From: Anaerolinea sp. | GTDB lineage: Bacteria; Chloroflexota; Anaerolineae; Anaerolineales; Villigracilaceae | Length of the DNA: 14,379 nucleotides | NCBI GenBank assembly: GCA_020720965.1 | Contig: DYNS01000026.1 | Span: 1 to 14,379 of the forward strand | Direction of reading: 5' to 3' | Made by a program: the position numbers and the translations under genes | The notes under the pieces: generated by a model | What the model was told of the DNA's origin: nothing | What the model saw: the letters and a program-made list of their open reading frames with translations, nothing else | Databases searched by the model: none | Shown here: positions 6,758 to 14,052 of the stretch, in pieces | Layout: each line of letters begins with the position of its first letter | How positions within the stretch are numbered: position 1 is the stretch's first letter

Positions 6758-7937
6758 AGTTTCTCCATTCCTCTCCAGGTGTCTCCGGCTCAGATTGCCG
6801 TGAGACGTTCATCAGAATACCGATGGCTGCCAGAGAGGCAACCATGTTGGAGCCACCCGCGCTGATGAAGGGCAGGGCGTTCCCGGCAAAGGGCATCAAA
6901 CCCACCATCACCAGCATATTCACAACCGCTTCGGTGGCTATCCAAAAGGTTAAACCGCTTGCCAGCAGGCTGCCCAGCAAATCCGGGGCGTTTCTGGCAA
7001 TTCGCAAGCCGCGCCACACCAGCAGGACGTATAAGCCAACCGTGCCAAACGCGCCCAGCAGCCCCAGCTCTTCGGTGATGACGGCAAAAATGCTGTCGGT
7101 GGGTGGGACGGGCAAACCGGTGAGTTTGGTGTTGGCGCGCCCGATGCCCACGCCGAACCAGCCGCCTTTTACAATGGCTTCAAAAGAGCGCCGGACGTGG
7201 TACGAAGACTGTGTGGGGTCTTTAATCCCGTCCAGGTATGCGCCCACCCGCTCTTGCCCGGTGGCGCTGACCTGTACCACCAAAAAGCCCACCAGCAAGG
7301 CAAGCAAAAGCAGGAAGGCAATCTGCTTCAAGTCACCGCCCGCCAAAAAGAAGAGCAGCCCCCCCAGCAGAAAGACGGTTGCGGTGGCAGAAAGGTCGGG
7401 TTGGACGTAAATCAGCCCGCCGATGGTTCCCAAAATCACCGCGAGGGGGATAAGCCCCCACTGAATATCGTGCAGCTGCTCGCGCTTGGAATGGAGCCAA
7501 ACCGCCAGATAAATGACAGTGACCACTTTGGCAAGTTCGGAAGGCTGAATGGAGCCGCCCAGCAGGGTTCGCACCGCGCCCAGGCGCATCTCGTTCACAA
7601 ACAAGACCATCGCCAGCAGGGCAATGGTGCCGACCAGGGCAAACACCGAAAGCCTGCGCCAGTCGTGATAGTCCACCCGCGAGAGCAAAAAAGCCACAAC
7701 CAGCCCAATGGCAAGCCATAGCAGTTGACGATTAAACATCCGCATTGGCTCGCCATACACTGCCAGCGAGAAATCCCAGGAAGCGGAAAAAACCATCAGC
7801 AGCCCAAAGACCAGGGTGGCAATCATCACCAAAAGCAGGGGCAAATCCACCGTGCCGCCCACCTTACGCGCCGCGCCCAGCGAAGCCGTCGAAGGGTTGG
7901 CTCCTACCGCAGTGTCTCTGAAAATTCGAGAACCCAT
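6690..7937 (-). CDS. ftsW: Septal peptidoglycan glycosyltransferase FtsW (SEDS family)
   Basis: This 415-residue polytopic protein is the SEDS polymerase that strings lipid II into septal glycan together with FtsI. About ten hydrophobic helices run from PLLLVMIATLVFGLLMVFSA (33-52) to the C-terminus. The SEDS signatures are present: SIQPSELAKV (129-138), the large extracellular loop ending GLPVPPTDSIFAVITEELG (274-292), whose Asp281 matches the essential loop aspartate of FtsW/RodA, and ALPFISAGGSNMV (354-366). The N-terminal ~30 residues are cytoplasmic. The C-terminal tail is arginine-rich (RGRNRRRGLSRFIRS) and is encoded where ftsW overlaps murG. The ATG at 7937 has AAAGG 8 nt upstream and lies within the 3' end of murD (34-nt overlap). 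FtsW is favoured over RodA by its position between murD and murG. Confidence 0.95.
   Translation of the reverse strand: MGSRIFRDTAVGANPSTASLGAARKVGGTVDLPLLLVMIATLVFGLLMVFSASWDFSLAVYGEPMRMFNRQLLWLAIGLVVAFLLSRVDYHDWRRLSVFALVGTIALLAMVLFVNEMRLGAVRTLLGGSIQPSELAKVVTVIYLAVWLHSKREQLHDIQWGLIPLAVILGTIGGLIYVQPDLSATATVFLLGGLLFFLAGGDLKQIAFLLLLALLVGFLVVQVSATGQERVGAYLDGIKDPTQSSYHVRRSFEAIVKGGWFGVGIGRANTKLTGLPVPPTDSIFAVITEELGLLGAFGTVGLYVLLVWRGLRIARNAPDLLGSLLASGLTFWIATEAVVNMLVMVGLMPFAGNALPFISAGGSNMVASLAAIGILMNVSRQSEPETPGEEWRNFGATVDLRGRNRRRGLSRFIRS
6763..6766 (-). promoter_or_regulatory. Ribosome binding site for the TTG start of murG
   Basis: GGAG on the minus strand is 5 nt upstream of TTG 6757-6755, inside the coding region of ftsW. 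It fixes the TTG as the murG start. An ATG at 6768-6766 just upstream is out of frame with murG. Confidence 0.7.
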
Positions 7938-9304
7938 TCTCTAAACCTTTCTCCGCGTTCTTCAAAGTCCTTAAATTCGTCGTAACTTGTGCCGCCCGGC
8001 GAAAAAAGCACCACAAAACCGGGCTGCGCCAGGCGGGAGGCGGCAAGAACCGCCTCGCGACAGGTGTTCACCCGCGTAATGCTATATGGCTTGGAGCCTA
8101 ACACCCTCGCGCCCAGGGCGGTTTCAATCTTCTCGCGTGCCTCGCCAAAGATGACGACATGATCCACCCGCTGACGCACGACCTGAGCAAGCGCCTCCCA
8201 GGGCAGGTTTTTGTCTCGCCCGCCCAAAAGCAGGATGAGAGGACCGCCAAAAGACCGAATCGCCGCCAGAGTGCGCTCTGGAGCGGTTGCTATCGAATCG
8301 TTGTACCAGTGCGCCCCGCGCCAGGTTCGCACAAATTCCAGGCGGTGCGCCACGCCCTTAAAACCGCTCACCCCGGCACGCATTGCCTCGGCGTTGCAGC
8401 CCGCCGCCGCCGCAATGGCGCAAGCCGCCATCACATTCAGGCGGTTATGCTCGCCGCGCAGTTCAATGGCATCTTCCAGCGGCAGGCGCTCGGTTTTACC
8501 GTTCTGATTCAGGAAGAAGCGATTCGACTGCTCGTAAACGCCTTCCTCGCCCTCTCGTAGGGGGCTGAACCCAAAGGAAAGCAACCGACCCTTGCGCCTG
8601 TCTCGCAAACCCCAGGAAATTTCATCATCCCGGTTCAAAATCGCTGCCGCGCCGGGGGATTGAAAGTCTAACAGGCGGGCTTTAGCGGCGGTATAGGCTT
8701 CCATCGTCCCATGCCGGTCCAGGTGATTGGGGGTAATGTTGAGAATGGCGGCAATCTCCGGGGAAACGGTGAGCAGTTCGGATTGGAAGGAAGAAATCTC
8801 CAAAACTGCCAGGTCGGCTTCGGTCATTTCATCCACGTAGTTAATCAGCGGGTCGCCCATGTTGCCTCCCACCCACACCCGCCGATATTGGGCGCTCTGC
8901 TGCGCCATGCGCCCTACCAGGGTTGTGGTGGTGGTCTTGCCTGCCGAGCCGGTAATGCCGAGGGTTTTGCAAGGCGCGGCTTGCAAGAAGATTTGGGTAT
9001 CGTTGGAGAGGGGAATACCGCGCCGCAGGGCTTCCTGCACCAGCGGGTTTTCCAGCGGGATACCGCCGGAGAGGCAGAGCAGGTCTGGTGCGGGCTGCAA
9101 CAGTTCCAGCGGGTGAGCGCCCAAAGACCAGGTAATGCCCGTGTCCGCCATTGCCGCCATTTCTGTTTGCATTTGGTCTGGGCTGCGGCGGTCGTTGAGG
9201 GTGACTGCCGCGCCATGCCGCGCCAAATAACGCGCCAGCGCCAGCCCCTGCCGCGCCGCGCCCAAAATAAGCGCCCGTTTTCCATTCCACTGCACTTGTG
9301 CCAT
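7904..9304 (-). CDS. murD: UDP-N-acetylmuramoyl-L-alanine--D-glutamate ligase MurD
   Basis: This 466-residue Mur ligase adds D-glutamate to UDP-MurNAc-L-Ala. The UDP-binding domain begins KRALILGAARQGLALARYLA (9-28). The ATP site is GITGSAGKTTTTTL (116-129), followed by LEISSFQ (168-174), NITPNHLDRHG (189-199) and the carbamylated-lysine region YTAAKARLL (204-212). The C-terminal domain shows HRLEFV, YNDSIATAPERT (334-345), LLGGRDKN and FSPGGTSYDEFKDFEERG. The usual NDSKAT lysine is isoleucine here. I place the start at ATG 9304-9302 because AAGGA lies 8 nt upstream; the in-frame ATG at 9370 would overlap mraY by 55 nt. The mraY stop is 11 nt away, the largest gap in the window. Confidence 0.96.
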   Translation of the reverse strand: MAQVQWNGKRALILGAARQGLALARYLARHGAAVTLNDRRSPDQMQTEMAAMADTGITWSLGAHPLELLQPAPDLLCLSGGIPLENPLVQEALRRGIPLSNDTQIFLQAAPCKTLGITGSAGKTTTTTLVGRMAQQSAQYRRVWVGGNMGDPLINYVDEMTEADLAVLEISSFQSELLTVSPEIAAILNITPNHLDRHGTMEAYTAAKARLLDFQSPGAAAILNRDDEISWGLRDRRKGRLLSFGFSPLREGEEGVYEQSNRFFLNQNGKTERLPLEDAIELRGEHNRLNVMAACAIAAAAGCNAEAMRAGVSGFKGVAHRLEFVRTWRGAHWYNDSIATAPERTLAAIRSFGGPLILLLGGRDKNLPWEALAQVVRQRVDHVVIFGEAREKIETALGARVLGSKPYSITRVNTCREAVLAASRLAQPGFVVLFSPGGTSYDEFKDFEERGERFREWVLEFSETLR

Positions 9305-9312
9305 CTTGCGTA

Positions 9313-9317
9313 TCCTT
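9313..9317 (-). promoter_or_regulatory. Ribosome binding site deciding the murD start
   Basis: AAGGA on the minus strand begins within the mraY stop codon (TAAGGA) and is 8 nt upstream of ATG 9304-9302. It favours this start over the longer in-frame version from 9370. Confidence 0.75.
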
Positions 9318-10308
9318 ATACCAGGCTTAAGCCAACGCCAATCAGCGCCGCCAAAAGGCTGATGAGCCAAAACCGCTGTACAATTTGGGTTTCGCTCCAG
9401 CCCAAAAGTTCAAAGTGAAGGTGAACCGGTGCCATTTTGAAGAAGCGCCTGCCGCCGGTTGCCCGAAAGTAACCAATCTGAATCACTACGCTGAGAGTTT
9501 CCGCCACCGGCACAATGGCAATGAGGGGAAGCACCGCCCACTGACCGGTCATCAGCGCCACGACTGCGATGGTCGCGCCCAGGGAGAGAGAGCCGGTATC
9601 ACCCATAAACAGTTGCGCCGGGTGAACGTTAAACCACAAAAAACCAAACAGCGCCCCAACCAGGGTGAAAGAGAATTGCGCCAAAAAGGTCTGCCCCTGA
9701 ATGAGGGCAATAACGCCATAAGCCGCAAACAGGGTGGCGGAAATTAAGCCCGCCAAGCCGTCCAAACCGTCCGTAAAGTTGATGGCGTTGGACATGGCAA
9801 CGATGATGAAGGCGGCAATGGGGACGTACCACCAGTCAAACGAAACTTCTATAAACACGCCGGGGATGAACAAGCCCGGCACTTCCAGCACATACTTCAG
9901 CGCCCAGGCAATGACCCCGGCAATGAGCCACTGGCTGAGAAATTTAACCCGAATCGTCATGCCATCGCCGCGCCGCTTGCCGCGAATACCTTCCCAATCA
10001 TCCAACGCGCCCAAAATGCCAAAAGCCGTCATGGTGGCGAGGGGCAGCAAAATGGATTGACCTGCCACCTTAAAGCCAATGAGTTCGGCGGCATTGAGCA
10101 GGGCGGTGAGCAAAAGAACCGGCAGGATGACCATCACCCCGCCCATGGTGGGGGTTCCCATCTTCACCATGTGTTTGCCCGGCTCCTCCACCCGAATCAG
10201 CTTGCCAATTTTGAAGTGGCGCAAAATTCGCAGCAGGGGACCGCCCCAAATGACGGTGAGCATGAAACTAAGCCCGGCGAGGCTGACGGCGAGGGTGGTA
10301 TCTCTCAT
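9316..10308 (-). CDS. mraY: Phospho-N-acetylmuramoyl-pentapeptide transferase MraY
   Basis: This 330-residue polytopic membrane enzyme transfers phospho-MurNAc-pentapeptide to undecaprenyl phosphate, making lipid I. Characteristic cytoplasmic motifs are all visible: KMGTPTMGGVM (49-59), ILGALDDWEGI with the DD pair (Asp103-Asp104), SNAINFTDGLDGLAGL (173-188), NVHPAQLFMGDTGSLSLG with catalytic Asp237, and MAPVHLHFELLGWSE (292-306). The last motif differs from the usual PxHHHFE: the middle histidine is Leu297. Several membrane helices alternate with these loops. The ATG at 10308 overlaps the murF stop as ATGA, so translation is coupled to murF. The length is close to that of Gram-positive MraY. 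The motif set separates it from WecA-type relatives. Confidence 0.97.
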   Translation of the reverse strand: MRDTTLAVSLAGLSFMLTVIWGGPLLRILRHFKIGKLIRVEEPGKHMVKMGTPTMGGVMVILPVLLLTALLNAAELIGFKVAGQSILLPLATMTAFGILGALDDWEGIRGKRRGDGMTIRVKFLSQWLIAGVIAWALKYVLEVPGLFIPGVFIEVSFDWWYVPIAAFIIVAMSNAINFTDGLDGLAGLISATLFAAYGVIALIQGQTFLAQFSFTLVGALFGFLWFNVHPAQLFMGDTGSLSLGATIAVVALMTGQWAVLPLIAIVPVAETLSVVIQIGYFRATGGRRFFKMAPVHLHFELLGWSETQIVQRFWLISLLAALIGVGLSLV

Positions 10309-11732
10309 TCAGCCATCTCCAGGGCGCTGACGACCAGGTCCATCCGCAAGCCGTGCGACCCTTTGAGCAAGACCGCATCCTGCGGGGTGAGGTTGTCGCG
10401 CAGCCAGGCAAGCAGTTCTTCGCGGTCTTCAAACTCGTGAATGGCGGTTTTCTTCATACCGAATTTGCGGGCAGAGGCGGCGATGATGTGAGCGCGAATC
10501 CCCAGGGTGACGAGGACTTGCGCCACCTGAGCGGCACGCCAGCCTACTTTTTCGTGTCCTTCGCGTTCATACTGCCCCAACTCCAGCATATCTCCCAACA
10601 CGGCAATTTTGCGCCCGCTCATTTCTTCCAACAGGTTAAGGGCGGCGAGGGTGGATTCGGGGGCGGCGTTGTAGGTATCGTCAATCAGCAATGCGCCGGT
10701 CTGAGAGCGAACCACCGAAAGGCGCAGTTGGGTGGGGCTTTCTTGCAAGCCGCGCACAATCTGCTCCCAGGAGAGTCCCTCTGCCAGACCAACGGCAGCG
10801 GCACGCAGGGCGGTTTCCACGGAGTGCCTGCCAATCATCGGCACGCGCACAAAGAGAGAATCTTGGCGGTAATGCAGCCGAAAGCGGATTCCCTCCAAGC
10901 CCATGCCTTCCACCTCGTCTGCCCACAGGTCTGCCTGCGGGGTAAGCCCGTAGTAAAAGACGCGGGCACGGGTGCGGGCTTGCATGGGGCGGACGTTGGG
11001 GTCATCATGGTTGAGGATGGCGACTCCCTCCGGGGCGGGGGGTAGGGCTTCCAACAGTTCGCCTTTGCCCCGGACAATTTCTGCTTGAGAGCCTGCCCTT
11101 TCGGCGTGAACGGTGCCAATGTTGGTGATAACGCCGACCTGGGGACGGGCAATTTGGCAGAGTTGTTCAATTTCGCCGGGAACGTAGAATCCCATTTCCA
11201 ATACGGCGCGTTGGTGTCCTTCGGTGAGGCGCAAAATGTTGAGGGGCAGACCAATTTCGTTGTTAAGGTTCGCCAGGCTCTTGAGGGTGGGGTATCGCTG
11301 GCTGAGTACCTGAGCAATGGCTTCTTTGGTGGTGGATTTTCCTACGCTGCCGGTAACGCCGATGACGCGGAGATTGAGTTTGGCACGCCAAAAGGCGGCT
11401 ATCTTTTGCAGGGCGGAGACGGTATCCGGCACGAGCAGGCAAAAGGGTGGTTTAAGGGTGGCAAAGTTCAGCCCGGCGGGTAAAACGCCGGAGCGCAGGT
11501 CTAGCGTGGTCGCGGGGAGGTCAACCGGGCGTTGAATGAGGGCAACGGTGCCTCCCTTCTCGAAGGCGGCGCGGACGTAGTCGTGACCATCGACCCGCTC
11601 GCCAGGAATAGCAATGAAAATGCCGCCGGGGATGACCTGCCGAGAATCAATTGCCGCCTCGGGGAGAAAGATGGGTTTCATCTCCGGGCGGGTGGCGGTG
11701 AGGGCTTGCAGGACATCGGCGAGGGTCAGCAT
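10305..11732 (-). CDS. murF: UDP-N-acetylmuramoyl-tripeptide--D-alanyl-D-alanine ligase MurF
   Basis: This Mur ligase (475 residues from the chosen start) adds D-Ala-D-Ala to the UDP-MurNAc tripeptide and completes the cytoplasmic precursor. The N-terminal domain shows IDSRQVIPGGIFIAIPGERVDGHD, the usual MurE/MurF substrate-binding region. The P-loop is GVTGSVGKSTTKEAI, with serine where many Mur ligases have threonine, then NLNNEIGLPLNIL, EMGFYVPGEIEQL and NIGTVHAERAGS. DDTYNAAPESTLAAL and AVLGDMLELG in the C-terminal half mark it as MurF and not MurE. A GTG at 11738 overlaps the ftsI stop, but the upstream AGGA is only 2 nt from it and 8 nt from the ATG at 11732-11730, so I prefer the ATG. 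It follows ftsI directly with no murE between. Confidence 0.96.
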   Translation of the reverse strand: MLTLADVLQALTATRPEMKPIFLPEAAIDSRQVIPGGIFIAIPGERVDGHDYVRAAFEKGGTVALIQRPVDLPATTLDLRSGVLPAGLNFATLKPPFCLLVPDTVSALQKIAAFWRAKLNLRVIGVTGSVGKSTTKEAIAQVLSQRYPTLKSLANLNNEIGLPLNILRLTEGHQRAVLEMGFYVPGEIEQLCQIARPQVGVITNIGTVHAERAGSQAEIVRGKGELLEALPPAPEGVAILNHDDPNVRPMQARTRARVFYYGLTPQADLWADEVEGMGLEGIRFRLHYRQDSLFVRVPMIGRHSVETALRAAAVGLAEGLSWEQIVRGLQESPTQLRLSVVRSQTGALLIDDTYNAAPESTLAALNLLEEMSGRKIAVLGDMLELGQYEREGHEKVGWRAAQVAQVLVTLGIRAHIIAASARKFGMKKTAIHEFEDREELLAWLRDNLTPQDAVLLKGSHGLRMDLVVSALEMAE

Positions 11733-11734
11733 GG

Positions 11735-13486
11735 TCACTGTCCTGCCAGTTGGCGGCGAACGCCGTCCGGGGGGATGTCCATCAGGACGACCAGTTTTTC
11801 AACCACGTCTCGGAAGACAGGGGCGGCAACGTAGGATGCCCAGTCGGCGGAGTTGGGTTTCTCGAACCAGACATAGACCATAAACTGAGGCGAATCAACC
11901 GGTCCCCAACCGATAAAGGAAGCGTTGATTTGGTCTGGTTCGTAAAAACCATTTGCGCCAGGGATTTGGGCTGTGCCGGTTTTTCCGGCAATGCGATAGC
12001 CTTCCACCCGTGCGGCAAGCTGACCTTGTTCCATTGCCTGGGCAAGCATTTCGCTGGTAGTGCGGGCGGCTTGCGCCGAAATGGGTGTGCCGAGGGTTTG
12101 GGCAGGGGTGTTGTATTGGTGTCCGTTGCTTGCCATGCCATAAAGGACATGCGGATAGACCATTTTGCCGTCATTTGCCAGGGCGGAGGCGGCTGCCATC
12201 ATTTGCACGGGGGTGACGGCTACGCCCTGCCCGAAGGAGTTGGTGCCGAGGTCTACTTCGTACCAGTCCTCATCGCCGGGGACTTTGAGGCGACCATTGG
12301 CTTCCATTGCCAGGTCTATGCCGGTGGGATGCCCAATACCAAAGCGGCGCAGGTAGGTGTAGAAGGTATCCCGCCCCATCGAATCTGCCAGGCGCGCCAT
12401 GCAGACGTTGAGGGAGTGTTCCAGACAGCCGACCATATCCTGAGGTCCCCAGGCACCCTGGTCCCAGTTGTAAACATAAGCGCCGCCGATTTCGTAAAAG
12501 CCAACATCCAGGTAGGTTGTGCCGGGGGAGACCAAGCCAGAATCCAGGGCGGCTGCCATGGTCAGGACTTTGAAGACGGAACCGGGTTCGTATTGAATGG
12601 ATACGGCGCGGTTAAATTCGCTGGCGTTGTCATACACCTCGCCATATTGCGAGAAGTCGTTTAAGTCCATTTGCGGGGTAGATGCCATCGCCAAAATTTC
12701 CCCGGTGCGAGGGTCCATCACAATAATCGTACCGGCTTCTGCGCCGGTGTCTTCCATTCCTTTGGCAAGTTCGTCTTCCACCATTGCCTGAATTTCACGG
12801 TCCAGGGTGAGAATGAGGTCTGCGCCGCGTGGAATTTGGGGAATTTCCGCTACCCGGTTGGGGTCTTCTGGAACCCAAACGGTGACGGGAACGCCGGAGA
12901 GCAGGCTATCGTATTTTTCCTCCACCCCAAAGTAGCCCCGGTTTTCCAGAGTGACAAAGCCGAGGACATTGGATGCCAGACTTTTCTCCGGGTAAGAGCG
13001 CATGAGGTGGGCTGTAAAATCCAGTCCTGCCAGGCTGGGGTCGCCTGACTGAGCGTACTGCTCACTCATGGCGCGTTTCATCTCCTGAAGTTGCTGCACC
13101 TTGTCGGCGGTGACAAAATCGGTAACGACCATGTAAACAATTCCGGCGGGCGGGTTTGCCAGGTCTGCCATAACCTGGTCATAGTTCAGCCCCAGGACAC
13201 TGTTCAACGCCAATGCCAAAGAGTTGGCATTCCGCACATCCGCCAGGCTAATGCCGACTTCGTACACGGTTTGGTTGCCAGCCAGCAAGTGACCATTGCG
13301 GTCATAAATTTGACCCCGCTCCGGGAAGAGAGTCTCATACTTGCCTGCGTAGCGGTCGCCCTGCTGCAAAAAGACGGCAGCCTCCGGGCTTGCCTGAATG
13401 CGTACAACCTGCGCCACAATGACAAAAGCCAAAATGGCGAACAGGATGCCGAGAGAGAGGGCGCGGGTTTCAAATTGCTTTTTCAT
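11735..13486 (-). CDS. ftsI: Septal penicillin-binding protein (FtsI/PBP2B-like transpeptidase)
   Basis: This 583-residue class B penicillin-binding protein crosslinks septal peptidoglycan as partner of FtsW. A short cytoplasmic start (MKKQFETR) precedes one membrane helix at about 9-30. The non-catalytic pedestal begins at FPERGQIYDRNGHLLAGN (54-71). The transpeptidase domain carries all three active-site motifs: SVFK (303-306, nucleophile Ser303), SLN (358-360) and KTGT (502-505). There is no C-terminal PASTA domain. The only two cysteines, Cys354 and Cys362, flank the SLN motif. The ATG follows the ftsL-like stop by 5 nt without a clear Shine-Dalgarno, so coupling is likely. Its place in the cluster makes FtsI the right subtype over the elongation PBP2. 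Confidence 0.96.
   Translation of the reverse strand: MKKQFETRALSLGILFAILAFVIVAQVVRIQASPEAAVFLQQGDRYAGKYETLFPERGQIYDRNGHLLAGNQTVYEVGISLADVRNANSLALALNSVLGLNYDQVMADLANPPAGIVYMVVTDFVTADKVQQLQEMKRAMSEQYAQSGDPSLAGLDFTAHLMRSYPEKSLASNVLGFVTLENRGYFGVEEKYDSLLSGVPVTVWVPEDPNRVAEIPQIPRGADLILTLDREIQAMVEDELAKGMEDTGAEAGTIIVMDPRTGEILAMASTPQMDLNDFSQYGEVYDNASEFNRAVSIQYEPGSVFKVLTMAAALDSGLVSPGTTYLDVGFYEIGGAYVYNWDQGAWGPQDMVGCLEHSLNVCMARLADSMGRDTFYTYLRRFGIGHPTGIDLAMEANGRLKVPGDEDWYEVDLGTNSFGQGVAVTPVQMMAAASALANDGKMVYPHVLYGMASNGHQYNTPAQTLGTPISAQAARTTSEMLAQAMEQGQLAARVEGYRIAGKTGTAQIPGANGFYEPDQINASFIGWGPVDSPQFMVYVWFEKPNSADWASYVAAPVFRDVVEKLVVLMDIPPDGVRRQLAGQ
11741..11744 (-). promoter_or_regulatory. Ribosome binding site deciding the murF start
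   Basis: AGGA on the minus strand lies 8 nt from ATG 11732-11730 but only 2 nt from the in-frame GTG at 11738. The spacing favours the ATG, two codons further in. Confidence 0.6.
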
Positions 13487-13491
13487 GGCGT

Positions 13492-14052
13492 TTAGTTAAG
13501 CGGGCGAGAGCCGGATTGAATTTGGCGGGCAAGCCAATCGAAGAGTGATTCGGTATATTCCGGCGAGGCAGCAAGGGGGTCTACCGTCACAACCGGGGTC
13601 ACAAGTTCCACACCCTGGGGCGGGTAATAGCCAGGGACAACCACGTACTCCAAATCTTCGCGGGAAACCGGCTGATAGCCCAGTTCCAAAGCGCGTTGGT
13701 GCAAAACCGTGTGAGAAAGTTGCACGGCAATATTGGTCTGCAAATCCGCATTCACGCGCTGATTGGCGGCAATTTGGGCTTCCAAAGCCTGAATTTCACG
13801 CCCGGCGATGGCGGCGCTGGCGGTCACGTTCAGGTATAGCCCTGCCACCATCCCCAACACGGCAACAGCGGCGACAAAAAACGCCAACCACTCGCGCTGA
13901 AACTGAATCCGAAGTTGAGGGGCGATAGGTCTGAGAGTCGCGCCCATCTCTGCCACCGACTGGTACGGGCGCAAAGCCCGGCGGGTATTCTTACGCGCCG
14001 GGGCAACAGAGGTGAGGAAATTTTCAAAAAAATGGTTCATCTTCATCATCAT
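13492..14052 (-). CDS. ftsL: FtsL/DivIC-like septum protein
   Basis: This 186-residue bitopic protein sits exactly where ftsL lies, between rsmH and ftsI. A basic cytoplasmic tail of about 54 residues precedes one membrane helix (about 55-74, WLAFFVAAVAVLGMVAGLYL). An extracellular heptad-rich segment follows at about 78-112 (IQALEAQIAANQRVNADLQT), fitting the FtsL/FtsB-type coiled coil, then RALELGYQPVSREDLEYVVV. FtsL proteins are poorly conserved, so the call rests on architecture and position more than on sequence. It is longer than E. coli FtsL (121 residues), with an extra acidic/proline C-terminal tail. The start overlaps the rsmH stop as ATGA; four ATGs occur in the first five codons (MMMKM), so the exact start is uncertain by up to 12 nt. 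Confidence 0.8.
   Translation of the reverse strand: MMMKMNHFFENFLTSVAPARKNTRRALRPYQSVAEMGATLRPIAPQLRIQFQREWLAFFVAAVAVLGMVAGLYLNVTASAAIAGREIQALEAQIAANQRVNADLQTNIAVQLSHTVLHQRALELGYQPVSREDLEYVVVPGYYPPQGVELVTPVVTVDPLAASPEYTESLFDWLARQIQSGSRPLN

Noticed and set aside
9304..9370. Longer murD start at ATG 9370
   Set aside because: It would extend 55 nt into mraY and add 22 residues before the conserved UDP-binding loop. AAGGA at 8 nt supports the start at 9304.
11750..12664. Plus-strand open frame of about 304 codons
   Set aside because: It is fully antisense to ftsI, including the KTG and SLN regions. Low stop density in GC-rich antisense DNA explains it.
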